Part shown: positions 24,488 through 32,160 of the stretch, piece by piece
Numbering within the stretch: position 1 is the first letter of the stretch
How the letters are laid out: every line of letters begins with the position of its first letter
NCBI GenBank assembly: GCA_030066455.1
Contig: JASJBQ010000002.1
Coordinates: 1-32,160 of the forward strand
Reading direction: 5' to 3'
Origin: Desulfobacterales bacterium
GTDB taxonomy: Bacteria > Desulfobacterota > Desulfobacteria > Desulfobacterales > UBA5852
Length of the DNA: 32,160 nt
Notes under the pieces: generated by a model
Databases searched by the model: none
Told to the model about the DNA's origin: nothing
What the model saw: only the letters and a program-made list of their open reading frames with translations
Program-made: the position numbers and the translations under genes

Positions 24488-26503
24488 ATGGTGCCGCGAA
24501 GCATTCTGGAACGACTCAACAATATCAGCCTGAAGAACAAGATCTATTTTTCCACGACGGTGGTGATCGTCCTGATCAGCGTCCTCATCGCCCTGTTTAC
24601 GCGCTGGATTTTGATTTCGACCCTTACCGGCGAGCTGAAACTGAGAGGACTGGGCATTGCCCGGAGCATCGCCGAAAGCAGCCGCAGCTTTCTGTTGACG
24701 CGGGACATCCCCAACCTGACCAGCCTCATTTTCGATGCGCGTCTGGGTGAACGGCGCCTGCTGATCAACTATGTCTACATTACCGACAAGCAGGGGGAAG
24801 TCGTCTGCCACACATTTACGCGTCCTTTTCCGGAGAAGTTGCGCACGGTCAATGTGCTGCCGGCCGGCCAATCGCACGCGATTCGACTGATCAATACGGG
24901 GGCGGAGGATATCTACGACGTGGCCGTTCCGGTGTTGGAAGGGTTATACGAAGTCGGCAGCGTCCATATCGGGTTGTACAAGAAACACATCGACCAGTTG
25001 ATCGGGAAGCTGCGGACCACCTTCCTGGGCTTCATCTCCGTCGTGGTCGTCATATTTTTCGCCATCAGCCACTTTCTGGCACGGTACATCACGCGGCCGA
25101 TCGCCCAGCTGACGCGCTTGTCGGACGCCATCAGCCGCGGACGTTTCGATATCATGCCGGAATTGGGGGCGGACAATCGTTGCTGGGAGCTTAAGAACTG
25201 CGAACAGGGGGATTGCCAAGCCCATGCCCACACCGCAATACCCTGCTGGACCATGAAGAAATCCGGTGGGCGTCGAGGAAGAGCCTCCGCGCGGGAGATC
25301 GCCGATCTGGCGACGGAGTGCCTCGCCTGCCCGGTCTACAGTGAAGGCGTCAAAGACGAGGTGCGTCAACTGGCCAACTCCTTTATCAACATGACCTACC
25401 ACATCAAGTCTTCGCAGGCGCAGCTCAAGGAATCGGAAGAGAAATATCGCTCGTTATTTGCCAGCGGTCCCAACCCGATTTTTGTTCTGGACTGCCGCAC
25501 CCGTGAGATTCTGGATGCCAATCCCGTGGCCGAAGAAATCTATGGCTACAAACGCGAAGAGCTTGTGGGACGGGTTTTTTCCGATCTGGGTCCTCTCGAC
25601 CTGGAGCCGCCGACCGAGATCGGCCGGGCCTACAATCTCAGCCCCAAACTCCAGTACCGCCGTAAAGACGGTCGAACGCTGCATGTCAATGTGCATGCCT
25701 GCTCTTCGCGCTACATGGCCCGCGAGGTCCTGATTGTCGCCACCACCGATATCACCGAGATGGTGGAAAAGGACAGCCAGTTGATCCAGGCGAGCAAGAT
25801 GAAAAACCTGGGAGAGATGTCCGCCAGCATTGCCCACGAGCTCAACCAGCCGCTGAACGCCATCAAAATGGGCAGCGAATATCTAGAGATGATGAAGGAG
25901 GCCGGACGCGTGGTCCCGGAACAGGATCTTGCCACGGTGGTGGCCGAAATCAGCCAGCAGGTCGACCGTGCCACCCAGATCATCAACCGGTTGAGGGATT
26001 TCGGCCGCAAATCCGACCTGAGCAAGAAGACGGTCGACCTTAACGATGCGGTCCGCAGTGTCATGGCCATCCTCGGCCGGCAGCTGAAACTGCAGAACAT
26101 CGTGGTCGAAACCCGCCTGGCAAAAACGCTGCCGCGCATTCAGGCCCACACCAACCGACTCGAGCAGGTGGTTTTCAACCTTCTGACCAACGCCCGGGAC
26201 GCCATCAGCCAAAAGGCCGATGCCAGCGAGGACGACGAAGAAAAACGCATCATCCGCGTAAACACCGGCGCTGAGAACGGAAGAGTGGTCCTGACCGTGG
26301 CCGACAACGGCGCCGGTATTCCCGTGGAAGTGCAGCACCGCATTTTCGAGTCCTTCTTCACCACCAAAGAAATGGGTGAGGGAATGGGACTGGGGTTGGC
26401 TATTTCGCTGGGCATCGTGGAAGACTACAGCGGAGAAATCGATGTTGAAAGTCATGTTGGCGAAGGCACCCGTTTCCGCTTGACCTTTCCGGTGGCGTCC
26501 TGA
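24488..26503 (+). CDS. Membrane sensor histidine kinase: HAMP, Cys-rich two-CW-type insert, PAS, HisKA, HATPase
   Basis: A 671-residue kinase. TM1 about 20-40, an extracytoplasmic region to about 175, TM2 about 180-200, then HAMP (RYITRPIAQLTRLSDAISRGRFD). An insert follows with CWELKNCEQGDC (C232, C238, C243), PCW (C253) and CLACPVY (C278, C281), matching the paired 'CW' motif seen in kinases and chemoreceptors of this phylum. It could bind metal, heme or an Fe-S cluster. HAMP-like sequence resumes after the insert (DEVRQLANSFINMTYHI). PAS is at about 316-430. HisKA has H450 (ASIAHELNQPLNAI). HATPase has N568, D606NGAG and GMGLGLAISLGIV. It lies 15 nt after the binding lipoprotein, so the two should be co-transcribed. 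No response regulator gene is in the window. Confidence 0.9.
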   Translation: MVPRSILERLNNISLKNKIYFSTTVVIVLISVLIALFTRWILISTLTGELKLRGLGIARSIAESSRSFLLTRDIPNLTSLIFDARLGERRLLINYVYITDKQGEVVCHTFTRPFPEKLRTVNVLPAGQSHAIRLINTGAEDIYDVAVPVLEGLYEVGSVHIGLYKKHIDQLIGKLRTTFLGFISVVVVIFFAISHFLARYITRPIAQLTRLSDAISRGRFDIMPELGADNRCWELKNCEQGDCQAHAHTAIPCWTMKKSGGRRGRASAREIADLATECLACPVYSEGVKDEVRQLANSFINMTYHIKSSQAQLKESEEKYRSLFASGPNPIFVLDCRTREILDANPVAEEIYGYKREELVGRVFSDLGPLDLEPPTEIGRAYNLSPKLQYRRKDGRTLHVNVHACSSRYMAREVLIVATTDITEMVEKDSQLIQASKMKNLGEMSASIAHELNQPLNAIKMGSEYLEMMKEAGRVVPEQDLATVVAEISQQVDRATQIINRLRDFGRKSDLSKKTVDLNDAVRSVMAILGRQLKLQNIVVETRLAKTLPRIQAHTNRLEQVVFNLLTNARDAISQKADASEDDEEKRIIRVNTGAENGRVVLTVADNGAGIPVEVQHRIFESFFTTKEMGEGMGLGLAISLGIVEDYSGEIDVESHVGEGTRFRLTFPVAS

Positions 26504-26643
26504 TCTGTGCCAGGGTTCAAGCTTGCAGGCCCAATATCGGGGCTTGATTGTGTCGCGATCATCCCTACGTTTTTAACCAATTAATTTCCATGGATGATGA
26601 CGTCAAAACTGGACCGTCAGCAGCAACGGAGGGGCTCTAACGC

Positions 26644-27255
26644 ATGGATTTTCACCTTTTCAAAAAAACGACGCTTGCAATCCAATTTCTCCTGGCACTC
26701 GGATGCATTTTCATCGCTGCGGCTGGCGCTCACGCGGTCGATGTGGCTCCCGGCCCCCCTGCTGTGGGTGAGACCTTGCCCGACATTCTTCTGGAGGTGC
26801 CTGCCGATCAGGCGCATCGTGACTATTTGGGGGTGCAGGGACCCAAGCCGTTCACCATTCCCGAAATTGCCGCCGATATCGTCATTGTTGAAATCTTCAG
26901 CATGTACTGTCCGCATTGTCAGCGGGAGGCGCCGACCATCAACCAGATTTATGAACGCATCGAGGCCGACCCCAGACTAAAGGGCAAGGTCAAGATCATC
27001 GGCATCGGGGTGGGGAATTCCGCCACCGAGGTCGAATATTTCCGTATGGCCTATGACGTTCCGTTCCCGCTGTTTACGGACGGGGATTTCAGCATTCATA
27101 AGCGTTTGGGCGAGGTGCGCACGCCTTATTTCATCGGCGTGCGCAACCTTGCAAACGGCGCGCATGAGATTTTCTACTCCCATCTCGGCGGTCCGCGCGA
27201 TGCCGGCGTGATGCTCGAGGAACTACTGGACAAAGCCGGTCTGACCGACCGGTGA
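26644..27255 (+). CDS. Exported thioredoxin-like (TlpA/ResA-type) protein
   Basis: A 203-residue protein with a signal peptide ([26 protein letters not shown]) and a periplasmic thioredoxin fold. The redox motif is C89-P-H-C92 in [20 protein letters not shown], the dipeptide typical of DsbA and some TlpA proteins. The conserved cis-proline region reads [16 protein letters not shown] lies 9 nt before the ATG. It is the first gene of a three-gene exported redox set (10 nt to the peroxiredoxin). It probably passes electrons to or from the neighbouring peroxiredoxin and the convergently encoded DsbD. Confidence 0.85.
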   Translation: MDFHLFKKTTLAIQFLLALGCIFIAAAGAHAVDVAPGPPAVGETLPDILLEVPADQAHRDYLGVQGPKPFTIPEIAADIVIVEIFSMYCPHCQREAPTINQIYERIEADPRLKGKVKIIGIGVGNSATEVEYFRMAYDVPFPLFTDGDFSIHKRLGEVRTPYFIGVRNLANGAHEIFYSHLGGPRDAGVMLEELLDKAGLTDR

Positions 27256-27265
27256 GGAGGTGGCG

Positions 27266-27868
27266 ATGACGCGTTTTGCATTAACCGGTCTGATAGGCGC
27301 GATCCTTTTGTTTGCGGGTCCGGGGGGCGGTGACGGCTGGGCGTCGGATGTCCTTCCGGAAACTGTCTACAACCCCGGCAAACTCAAACCGATCGACAGT
27401 ACCCTCAAGGTCAAGATCGGGGAACCGGCCCCGGATTTCACACTGCCGTCGGTTTCCGGTGAAAAAGTGAGCCTGAGTGATTACCGCGGGAAAAAACATG
27501 TCGTGCTGTCGTTCGTCCCGGCGGCCTTCACCCCGGTCTGCTCCGATCAATGGCCAGGCTACAATATCGTCAAAGGCTTGTTTGACGAAAACGAAGCCAT
27601 CCTTCTGGGCATCACCGTCGACAATGTTCCGACCCTCTACGCCTGGACAAAGCAGATGGGTCAACTGTGGTTCCCGGTATTGTCCGATTTCTGGCCTCAT
27701 GGGGCGGTGGCGTCACGCTATGGTGTGTTGCGCTCGGACGGGGTTTCCGAACGGGCCCTTTTTGTGATCGATAAGGAGGGCATCCTGCGCGCCATCCACG
27801 TGGCCGATATCAATGTGCGGCCGGACCTGGAGTGGTGTGCCGTCGAATTAAAGAGGTTAAACCCATGA
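27266..27868 (+). CDS. Exported peroxiredoxin (AhpC/TSA family, BCP/AhpE-like)
   Basis: A 200-residue protein. The signal peptide (TRFALTGLIGAILLFAGPGGGDGWAS) indicates the periplasm, unusual for a peroxiredoxin. The catalytic signature is VLSFVPAAFTPVCSDQWPGY with peroxidatic C92 and the preceding P/T positions intact. Other family parts: IGEPAPDFTLPSVSGEKVSLSDYRGKK and 'LLGITVDNVPTLYAWTKQMGQLWFPVLSDFWPHGAVASRYGVLR'. A second Cys near the C-terminus (EWCAVELK) might resolve the sulfenate. GAGGAGG lies 5 nt before ATG 27266; a GTG at 27260 is a weaker start. It reduces peroxides, presumably recycled by the flanking thioredoxin-like proteins. Confidence 0.88.
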   Translation: MTRFALTGLIGAILLFAGPGGGDGWASDVLPETVYNPGKLKPIDSTLKVKIGEPAPDFTLPSVSGEKVSLSDYRGKKHVVLSFVPAAFTPVCSDQWPGYNIVKGLFDENEAILLGITVDNVPTLYAWTKQMGQLWFPVLSDFWPHGAVASRYGVLRSDGVSERALFVIDKEGILRAIHVADINVRPDLEWCAVELKRLNP

Positions 27869-28437
27869 GAGCGACAGACGGTCCGTCTGTCGCCGAGGGA
27901 TGTCGCTATTACCGTTGCTTCTTCCAAAGCGGGCTGCGAAACATGACGCGTGGGTACGCGACAAAAATTCTTGTTAGTTCCTTTTTTTTATTGCTTTGCC
28001 TGGGGGCGTCCAGCAATCTGCGCGCCGACGAGCGGCGCCCTTACAAAGTCCAATCCATCAGCATTGAGAAAATGGATGCGATCATCCGCCGATCGGGCCG
28101 TTGCCTCGTGGTCATGATGGCCGCCTGGTGCCACCCCTGCATCGAAGAACTGCCGGCCTTGAAAGCCCTGAACCAGAAATATGCCAGCGAGGGCCTGCGG
28201 ATACTGGGGCTCAGTCTGGATTATGGCGGCCCCCAGGCCATGGAGCCGCTCCTCGCAGCGCAGAAAATCCGCTTCCCGGTTTACTGGACCGGCGAAGCGG
28301 CAATCGAAAAATTTTCCATCACCAAAATTCCTCTGCTTATTTTCTTCCGCGATGGCCAGGCGGTGCGGAGGCTCCAGGGCCAGCGCAGCCGAGCCGTACT
28401 CGAGAAGGAAATCGTGCGCTTCCTCAAAGACTCCTGA
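27865..28437 (+). CDS. Exported TlpA-like thioredoxin-fold protein
   Basis: Two starts are possible. ATG 27865 overlaps the previous stop (ATGA) and has AAGAGG 8 nt upstream, giving 190 residues, but it puts 42 residues before the hydrophobic core. ATG 27943 gives 164 residues with a normal signal peptide (MTRGYATKILVSSFFLLLCLGASSNLRA) but a weak Shine-Dalgarno. The mature protein has a C-H-P-C redox motif in VVMMAAWCHPCIEELPALKALNQKY, with Cys at 63/66 counted from 27943, and a cis-Pro in ITKIPLLIFFRDG. It is probably a periplasmic disulfide reductase partnering the upstream peroxiredoxin and DsbD. The 23-bp palindrome at 27871-27893 falls between the two candidate starts. Confidence 0.82.
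   Translation: MRATDGPSVAEGCRYYRCFFQSGLRNMTRGYATKILVSSFFLLLCLGASSNLRADERRPYKVQSISIEKMDAIIRRSGRCLVVMMAAWCHPCIEELPALKALNQKYASEGLRILGLSLDYGGPQAMEPLLAAQKIRFPVYWTGEAAIEKFSITKIPLLIFFRDGQAVRRLQGQRSRAVLEKEIVRFLKDS
27871..27893. promoter_or_regulatory. 23-bp perfect palindrome between peroxiredoxin and tlpA-like genes
   Basis: The arm GCGACAGACGG (27871-27881) is followed by a single T and then by its exact reverse complement (27883-27893). No U-tract follows. As DNA it would suit a dimeric repressor. As RNA it would form a strong hairpin just after the upstream start codon, which could separate translation of the two cistrons or halt RNA decay. Confidence 0.6.
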
Positions 28438-28506
28438 TGCGCTGTTCGGCTGCGCGGCATTCTTCGTGTGCCAATATTCAAGGAGGGTGTCGTCCGGGCG
28501 TCCCGG

Positions 28507-30459
28507 TCAACTCGGATTCGGCGGTCGCGCCGCGGCAACCGCCGCGACAAGATCCGCGACGGTGTAGAACGACGCCTTCATCACTTCCCGGCCTTCGGAT
28601 GAATAGACGACGAGCAACGGTATGGTGAGGTAACCCGTCTGCTTGAGCCTTTCCATCCCGGCCGGGTTGTTGGCGGTGATATCGACCTTGAACGGGGCTA
28701 CGTCCGCCTGAGCCAGCAGGTCGACCACGCTGCGGGTGCGAAGAACACTGTGCTCGAGGGCCTTGCAATTCAAGCACCAGGCTGCTGAAAACACCATGAC
28801 CACCACCTGCTCGTCGGCCAGAGCGCGTTGATAACGCTCCTCGGTGTAGTAGACCCAATCCACCGGCCCGTCGTCCGTGAAGCGCAGTCCTCCCCAAATG
28901 GCTGCCGCCAGCACCGCAAGACCCGCCAGAACGCAGACGGCTTTGACCCGGCGGCGGCGGGTCATCACCACCAGACGGACGGCAGCCCAGATGCCCCCGG
29001 CGGCAATAAATCCCATGACCCCCCACCAGTAGAAACGGGACGGTGGGTCGGGTGGCCGGACAAATAGGGCGCTAAGGCCGGCGCCCAGAAAATACGTGGC
29101 CGCCGCCATCAGAAAAAGCCCCATGGTTTGCTTGATGATTTCCCCGAGGGGGCCGCTGCGGGGCATGCGCTGTACCAGACCGGGCGCGGCTGAGAGCACC
29201 AAATAAGGCAGGGCCATGCCCACGCCGATGGCCGCGAATACCGCCAGCGTGAACGCGGGAGGTTGGGTTGCCGCCCAGGCTGCCGCGGTTCCCATGACCG
29301 GGGCGGTACAGGGCGTCGAAAGGATGGCCGACAGGATCCCGATGCCGAAGGCACCGACCACCGTTTCCTCCCTGGGATTCAGTCGGTAGACGAATTGGGG
29401 CAGGGGGATCGCGAACGCACCGCACATACCGATCGCCAGGACCGCGATGACGAGTCCGACCGTGATCGTGAAAAAGGGCAGCTGAAACAACTGGTTCACG
29501 GCCGTCACCTTGCTGGAAAAAGCGATCGCCAGGCCGAGCAGCAGCCAGAAGGCCATGAGCCCGAAGAATGTCGCCAGGCCGAGCAAAAAACAGCGCAGGC
29601 GATTTTGAGCGGCGTTGGAAAGGCTCATGATCTTGATCGGTATCAGGGGCAGGACGCAGGGCGTGAAATTGAGCATGAACCCGCCGAAGGTCGCCAGCGC
29701 AAGAATGAGAATGAAACCGCTCCCGGCCGCAGCCCAGCTGAAGCGATAGCTGCCAAAGGCGAAGGTAAATTTCGGTGTTTCCGTGTTCTCGGGCGTCCCC
29801 AGGGCAGCAAACAGATCCGGGGCGACCGGCCGGGGGATCTCGCCAGCCGCCGCGGCGGGTAAATTCGCCGTCAGGGTAAGGGTCTCGGGAAACAGACAGC
29901 TGGCGGCATCACATGCCTGAAAGGCCAAGTCGATTTTAATCCGCAGATCCTTTTGCGCAAAGGTCGGCGCGACCACGACCGGAAGGAGCACGGGCACGGT
30001 CCCGTCAAAGACCCTGATGGGGGCCTGGGCAAAATCGGCTTCGAAATCGTGGGCCTGGGGAAATACAGCGGATTCGACACGAACGTCTGGCGGCGCTTCC
30101 AGGACCTGGATCTGTGTCGGGAAGGGCTTGAACGTCGGCTGCGGGGTCAACTGGGCGGCATTGGCATTGATATGGAAGCCCGGGGCAATCTGCATCACGA
30201 TCGCCAGCCCGATCCGGTCGCCTGGGCGGGCACGGTCCACCGACCAGACGGTGGCGGCTTGCAGCACGGCTTCGGAGGGTTCTTCTTGGGCCGCAAGCTG
30301 TGGGGCCAGCACCAGGCTGCCGATCGCCATGGCGACAGCGAGGCAAACGAAACCGACGCCTAAACGCAGCCCATCGCGACGATGGCGGGAACCACGGGGA
30401 TGGAAACAGCGTCGGAATGCCTCGGCGCCGTCAGCTTTCGAGCCCGATATCGACACCAC
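28507..30459 (-). CDS. dsbD: Thiol:disulfide interchange protein DsbD
   Basis: Carries electrons from cytosolic thioredoxin to periplasmic thiol proteins. All three modules are present in 650 residues. The N-terminal periplasmic alpha domain has C183-DAAS-C188. The eight-helix beta domain has NFTPC268VLP and STPC384TAP, the pair that shuttles electrons through the membrane. The C-terminal thioredoxin-like gamma domain has C562-LN-C565 in SAAWCLNCKALE. The start used is a GTG at 30459 with AAAGGG 7 nt upstream; it overlaps the fdhE end by 29 bp and gives a long basic leader before the signal sequence, so a later start is possible. It is convergent with the exported redox set (70 bp apart), its probable clients. 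Confidence 0.93.
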   Translation of the reverse strand: MVSISGSKADGAEAFRRCFHPRGSRHRRDGLRLGVGFVCLAVAMAIGSLVLAPQLAAQEEPSEAVLQAATVWSVDRARPGDRIGLAIVMQIAPGFHINANAAQLTPQPTFKPFPTQIQVLEAPPDVRVESAVFPQAHDFEADFAQAPIRVFDGTVPVLLPVVVAPTFAQKDLRIKIDLAFQACDAASCLFPETLTLTANLPAAAAGEIPRPVAPDLFAALGTPENTETPKFTFAFGSYRFSWAAAGSGFILILALATFGGFMLNFTPCVLPLIPIKIMSLSNAAQNRLRCFLLGLATFFGLMAFWLLLGLAIAFSSKVTAVNQLFQLPFFTITVGLVIAVLAIGMCGAFAIPLPQFVYRLNPREETVVGAFGIGILSAILSTPCTAPVMGTAAAWAATQPPAFTLAVFAAIGVGMALPYLVLSAAPGLVQRMPRSGPLGEIIKQTMGLFLMAAATYFLGAGLSALFVRPPDPPSRFYWWGVMGFIAAGGIWAAVRLVVMTRRRRVKAVCVLAGLAVLAAAIWGGLRFTDDGPVDWVYYTEERYQRALADEQVVVMVFSAAWCLNCKALEHSVLRTRSVVDLLAQADVAPFKVDITANNPAGMERLKQTGYLTIPLLVVYSSEGREVMKASFYTVADLVAAVAAARPPNPS

Positions 30460-31315
30460 TTTTGTACCCTTTCTGGGCGGCGATCATATCCAGGTGAAGC
30501 GAGGCGACTTGTTCCAATGGAGGGAACACGGGGCGGGCGAGGTCCCGGGTGTCGACCGATTTGAGGTACTGGCGGCAACGGTCGCAGACATCGACCCGCA
30601 GATCCTTTTCATCTTCGGCGAAAAGATAATGCAGCTCTCCGGCCCGGGTATTTTCGCAGAGCGCGCAGAAGACGCGGGGGGCCCGCCACTGGTGGCGGCA
30701 GAAGCTGCAGCAGAGCACCCGGCGGCCTTCGTGCGCCAGCAGGGCCAGACCGGGGGCACTGCCGCAGACCGGGCAACCGCTTTGGCGCCGCACCTCATCG
30801 GGGTCCAGGTGGGTGGCCAGCTGTGTGGCGCAGGACTCGATGGAGGGCTGAATGCCGTGGTAGCATATGAAGACCAGGGCTTTGCGGTCGATGCCGATCC
30901 GATCGGCCATGGCGGGCAGATCGCCGTCGTCGCTCGAAAGCAGGCTGCGGAATAGTGGTTTGGGATCGAGGTCCCGTTGCTCGAAAGCGATCGCCAGGCG
31001 CTCGGCCGCATCCTTAATTTGCGTCTGGTGGACGGCGATCAAGCGGCAGATTTCACGCACCAGACGCGCGGCCGATGCCGTGTCGACGCGAAGCGCGGCG
31101 ATATCCACCAGCGGCAGCCCTTGGTGCTGCCTGGCTGCAACGGTGTCCGGTGCCAGGCGAATCGGCTCGAGGTCGAGATCGCCCTTGCTTATTTCCTGGG
31201 CGCAGAAGACATCGGCGTAGAAGGCCAGCATGGTCGCGTAGGCCGGGCGCCGTTCGGCAAGTTTGCGGGCGGCCCGTTCGATTTTTTCAGTGGTCATCGG
31301 CGTGGGTTCCGGCAT
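30431..31315 (-). CDS. fdhE: Formate dehydrogenase accessory protein FdhE
   Basis: A cytosolic maturation factor for respiratory formate dehydrogenases; 294 residues. It begins MPEPTPMTTEKIERAARKLAERRPAYATMLAFYADVF. The C-terminal half holds the zinc/rubredoxin-like cysteines as four pairs: CPVC, CSFC (preceded by another Cys), CALC, CDRC. This is the FdhE pattern. ATG 31315 is preferred over an upstream frame start because of AGGAG 4-5 nt before it and the family N-terminus. It lies downstream of the formate dehydrogenase Fe-S subunit on the same strand, about 290 bp away, and overlaps dsbD by 29 bp. Confidence 0.93.
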   Translation of the reverse strand: MPEPTPMTTEKIERAARKLAERRPAYATMLAFYADVFCAQEISKGDLDLEPIRLAPDTVAARQHQGLPLVDIAALRVDTASAARLVREICRLIAVHQTQIKDAAERLAIAFEQRDLDPKPLFRSLLSSDDGDLPAMADRIGIDRKALVFICYHGIQPSIESCATQLATHLDPDEVRRQSGCPVCGSAPGLALLAHEGRRVLCCSFCRHQWRAPRVFCALCENTRAGELHYLFAEDEKDLRVDVCDRCRQYLKSVDTRDLARPVFPPLEQVASLHLDMIAAQKGYKSGVDIGLES

Positions 31316-31544
31316 GCGTACTCCTGCACAGTAGGGGGTTCTGGGTTGGGGCTCGATGCGTTGCGATTGCTGGATCAAACGCCCGGTCGGGTGCGGTCGC
31401 CGGGCCATCGCCCCGAGCGCCAGCAGCGTCGTGCGCCGCCGAGCCGCTCACGCGTTTTGGCACGCTGATGCATGCATACACGAAACCGGGGCATGAATCC
31501 AGTCGCAATACCCCCTTCGGGCGGGTGCCGACCGCGCCACGCAA

Positions 31545-31577
31545 GCGGGGGGAAGACGGCAGCCGTCTTCCCCCCGC
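31545..31577 (-). terminator. Strong hairpin downstream of the formate dehydrogenase Fe-S gene
   Basis: GCGGGGGGAAGAC (31545-31557) and GTCTTCCCCCCGC (31565-31577) form a perfect 13-bp stem whose 7-nt centre GGCAGCC can pair further. It starts 28 nt after the stop codon at 31606-31608 (minus strand). No U-tract follows, so it may end transcription only partly, or protect the 3' end of the fdh message and reduce fdhE expression. The rest of 31316-31605 shows no gene. Confidence 0.6.
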
Positions 31578-31605
31578 GATGATCCACCGACATGGTCTCG
31601 GTCGG

Positions 31606-32160
31606 CTAGCTCAGGCGCGATGCCAGCTGAGTCAGGGGCCGCAGCATACGGCGCAGGGCCACCTGGCGGGTAACATCGAAAGCGGTCGCCGAGGCGACGG
31701 CATTCGAATGGTAAAGCAGTGGATCATAGCCCACCAGAAAAATGACCCGCACATCATCCGGATCAAGGAGTTGGGCCTTGGGGTATTTCTTTTTGGCCAC
31801 AGCGAGGTGGTCTTTGGCTTGCTTCATGATCGCGTCGCGTTCACCGAAGGCCATGGAGCCCGTTGGGCAGGTTTTAACGCAGGCCGGCGCCAGCCCGTTC
31901 TGAACGCGGTCGATGCACATGTCGCATTTGGCGAGGACCCCGTCCGCCCCGACCCGGGGGATATTGTACGGGCAGGAGCCGATGATTTCCTCGGCATCGT
32001 ATTCCCGGGTGAGTGCCGTAAACTGAACCGAGCCGTTGGCGTCTTCGGAGTAGATGGCCTTGGGGTCGTCGATGACGTCGCGGCAGGGCGGCTCGAGGCA
32101 GTGCCGGCACTGGTCCGGAAAGAACAGCCAGCGCAGGCGCCCGTCGATCTCCTCCTCCTT
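31606..32160 (-). CDS. Formate dehydrogenase iron-sulfur (beta) subunit, N-terminus beyond the window
   Basis: The electron-transfer subunit of a formate dehydrogenase. The frame runs open from the window edge (32160) to TAG at 31606-31608, 184 residues, so the beginning is missing. Ferredoxin-type cluster motifs are visible: CRHCLEPPC, SCPYNIP, KCDMCIDRVQNGLAPACVKTCPTGSM. These correspond to the [4Fe-4S] cysteines of FdnH/FdoH-type subunits. The C-terminal part 'LDPDDVRVIFLVGYDPLLYHSNAVAS' lacks an obvious membrane anchor. Immediate co-location with fdhE supports formate dehydrogenase over other members of this large Fe-S family. The catalytic subunit, often a selenoprotein in this group, should lie beyond the right edge. 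Confidence 0.88.
   Translation of the reverse strand, partial: KEEEIDGRLRWLFFPDQCRHCLEPPCRDVIDDPKAIYSEDANGSVQFTALTREYDAEEIIGSCPYNIPRVGADGVLAKCDMCIDRVQNGLAPACVKTCPTGSMAFGERDAIMKQAKDHLAVAKKKYPKAQLLDPDDVRVIFLVGYDPLLYHSNAVASATAFDVTRQVALRRMLRPLTQLASRLS

Noticed and set aside
23417..24877. 486-residue minus-strand open frame
   Set aside because: Antisense to the substrate-binding protein and kinase, both clearly real; no domain recognised.
1..32160. CRISPR arrays, tRNA/rRNA genes, insertion sequences, prophage
   Set aside because: No regularly spaced repeats, cloverleaf-like sequence, transposase or phage structural motifs were found on reading both strands.

Overview
The window reads as a GC-rich chromosomal segment from an anaerobic member of the Desulfobacterota (sulfate-reducer-like, Desulfobacteraceae/Desulfosarcinaceae type). 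This is an inference. It rests on two in-frame-TGA selenoproteins with recognisable bacterial SECIS hairpins, a formate dehydrogenase Fe-S subunit next to fdhE, an AF1514-family protein, a 'two-CW'-type cysteine-rich histidine kinase, and dense single-gene units on both strands. No rRNA, tRNA, CRISPR array, insertion sequence or phage gene was seen.

Layout. 1-1187: possible start of a leftward gene (1-52), a canonical UUCG-loop terminator in its leader, then about 1 kb without a recognisable gene. 1188-5545: a tightly coupled pair, a membrane-anchored SPFH/band-7 protein and a 1138-residue protein with two AAA+ modules and a Lon-like Ser/Lys protease domain. This is the least conventional system in the window. 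5584-6964 (leftward): selenoprotein MsrA and a stand-alone PAS protein. 7252-10045: an OsmC-family remnant, three small or unknown genes, and a selenocysteine peroxiredoxin-like protein. 10125-13463: DAHP synthase, a TerB-like protein, a lipoprotein and a PlsC-like acyltransferase. 13705-17136: AF1514 protein, a DUF457-type membrane hydrolase behind a sigma54-like promoter, a second acyltransferase whose frame is broken at a T9 run, and a GT81-like glycosyltransferase. 17239-19425: RecQ, then a decayed hydroxypyruvate isomerase. 19456-23093: a GluR0-like potassium-channel receptor, an SLC13 permease and an orphan ilvN. 23237-26503: a branched-chain-type substrate-binding lipoprotein paired with a histidine kinase. 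26644-30459: an exported thiol-redox set (two thioredoxin-like proteins, one peroxiredoxin) convergent with a full-length DsbD. 30431-32160: fdhE and the start-truncated Fe-S subunit of formate dehydrogenase.

How the genes fit together. Much of the window concerns thiol/selenol redox and oxidant repair: Sec-MsrA, the Sec-peroxiredoxin, the exported peroxiredoxin with its TlpA-like partners, and DsbD, which would bring reductant across the membrane. The SPFH + AAA/AAA/Lon pair looks like an analogue of membrane quality-control machines such as HflKC-FtsH, built from different parts. The substrate-binding protein + kinase pair and the GluR0-like receptor are both extracytoplasmic amino-acid-type sensors. 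Several genes carry decay or frame lesions (OsmC remnant, hyi pseudogene, T9 acyltransferase); for the acyltransferase a sequencing error cannot be excluded from sequence alone.
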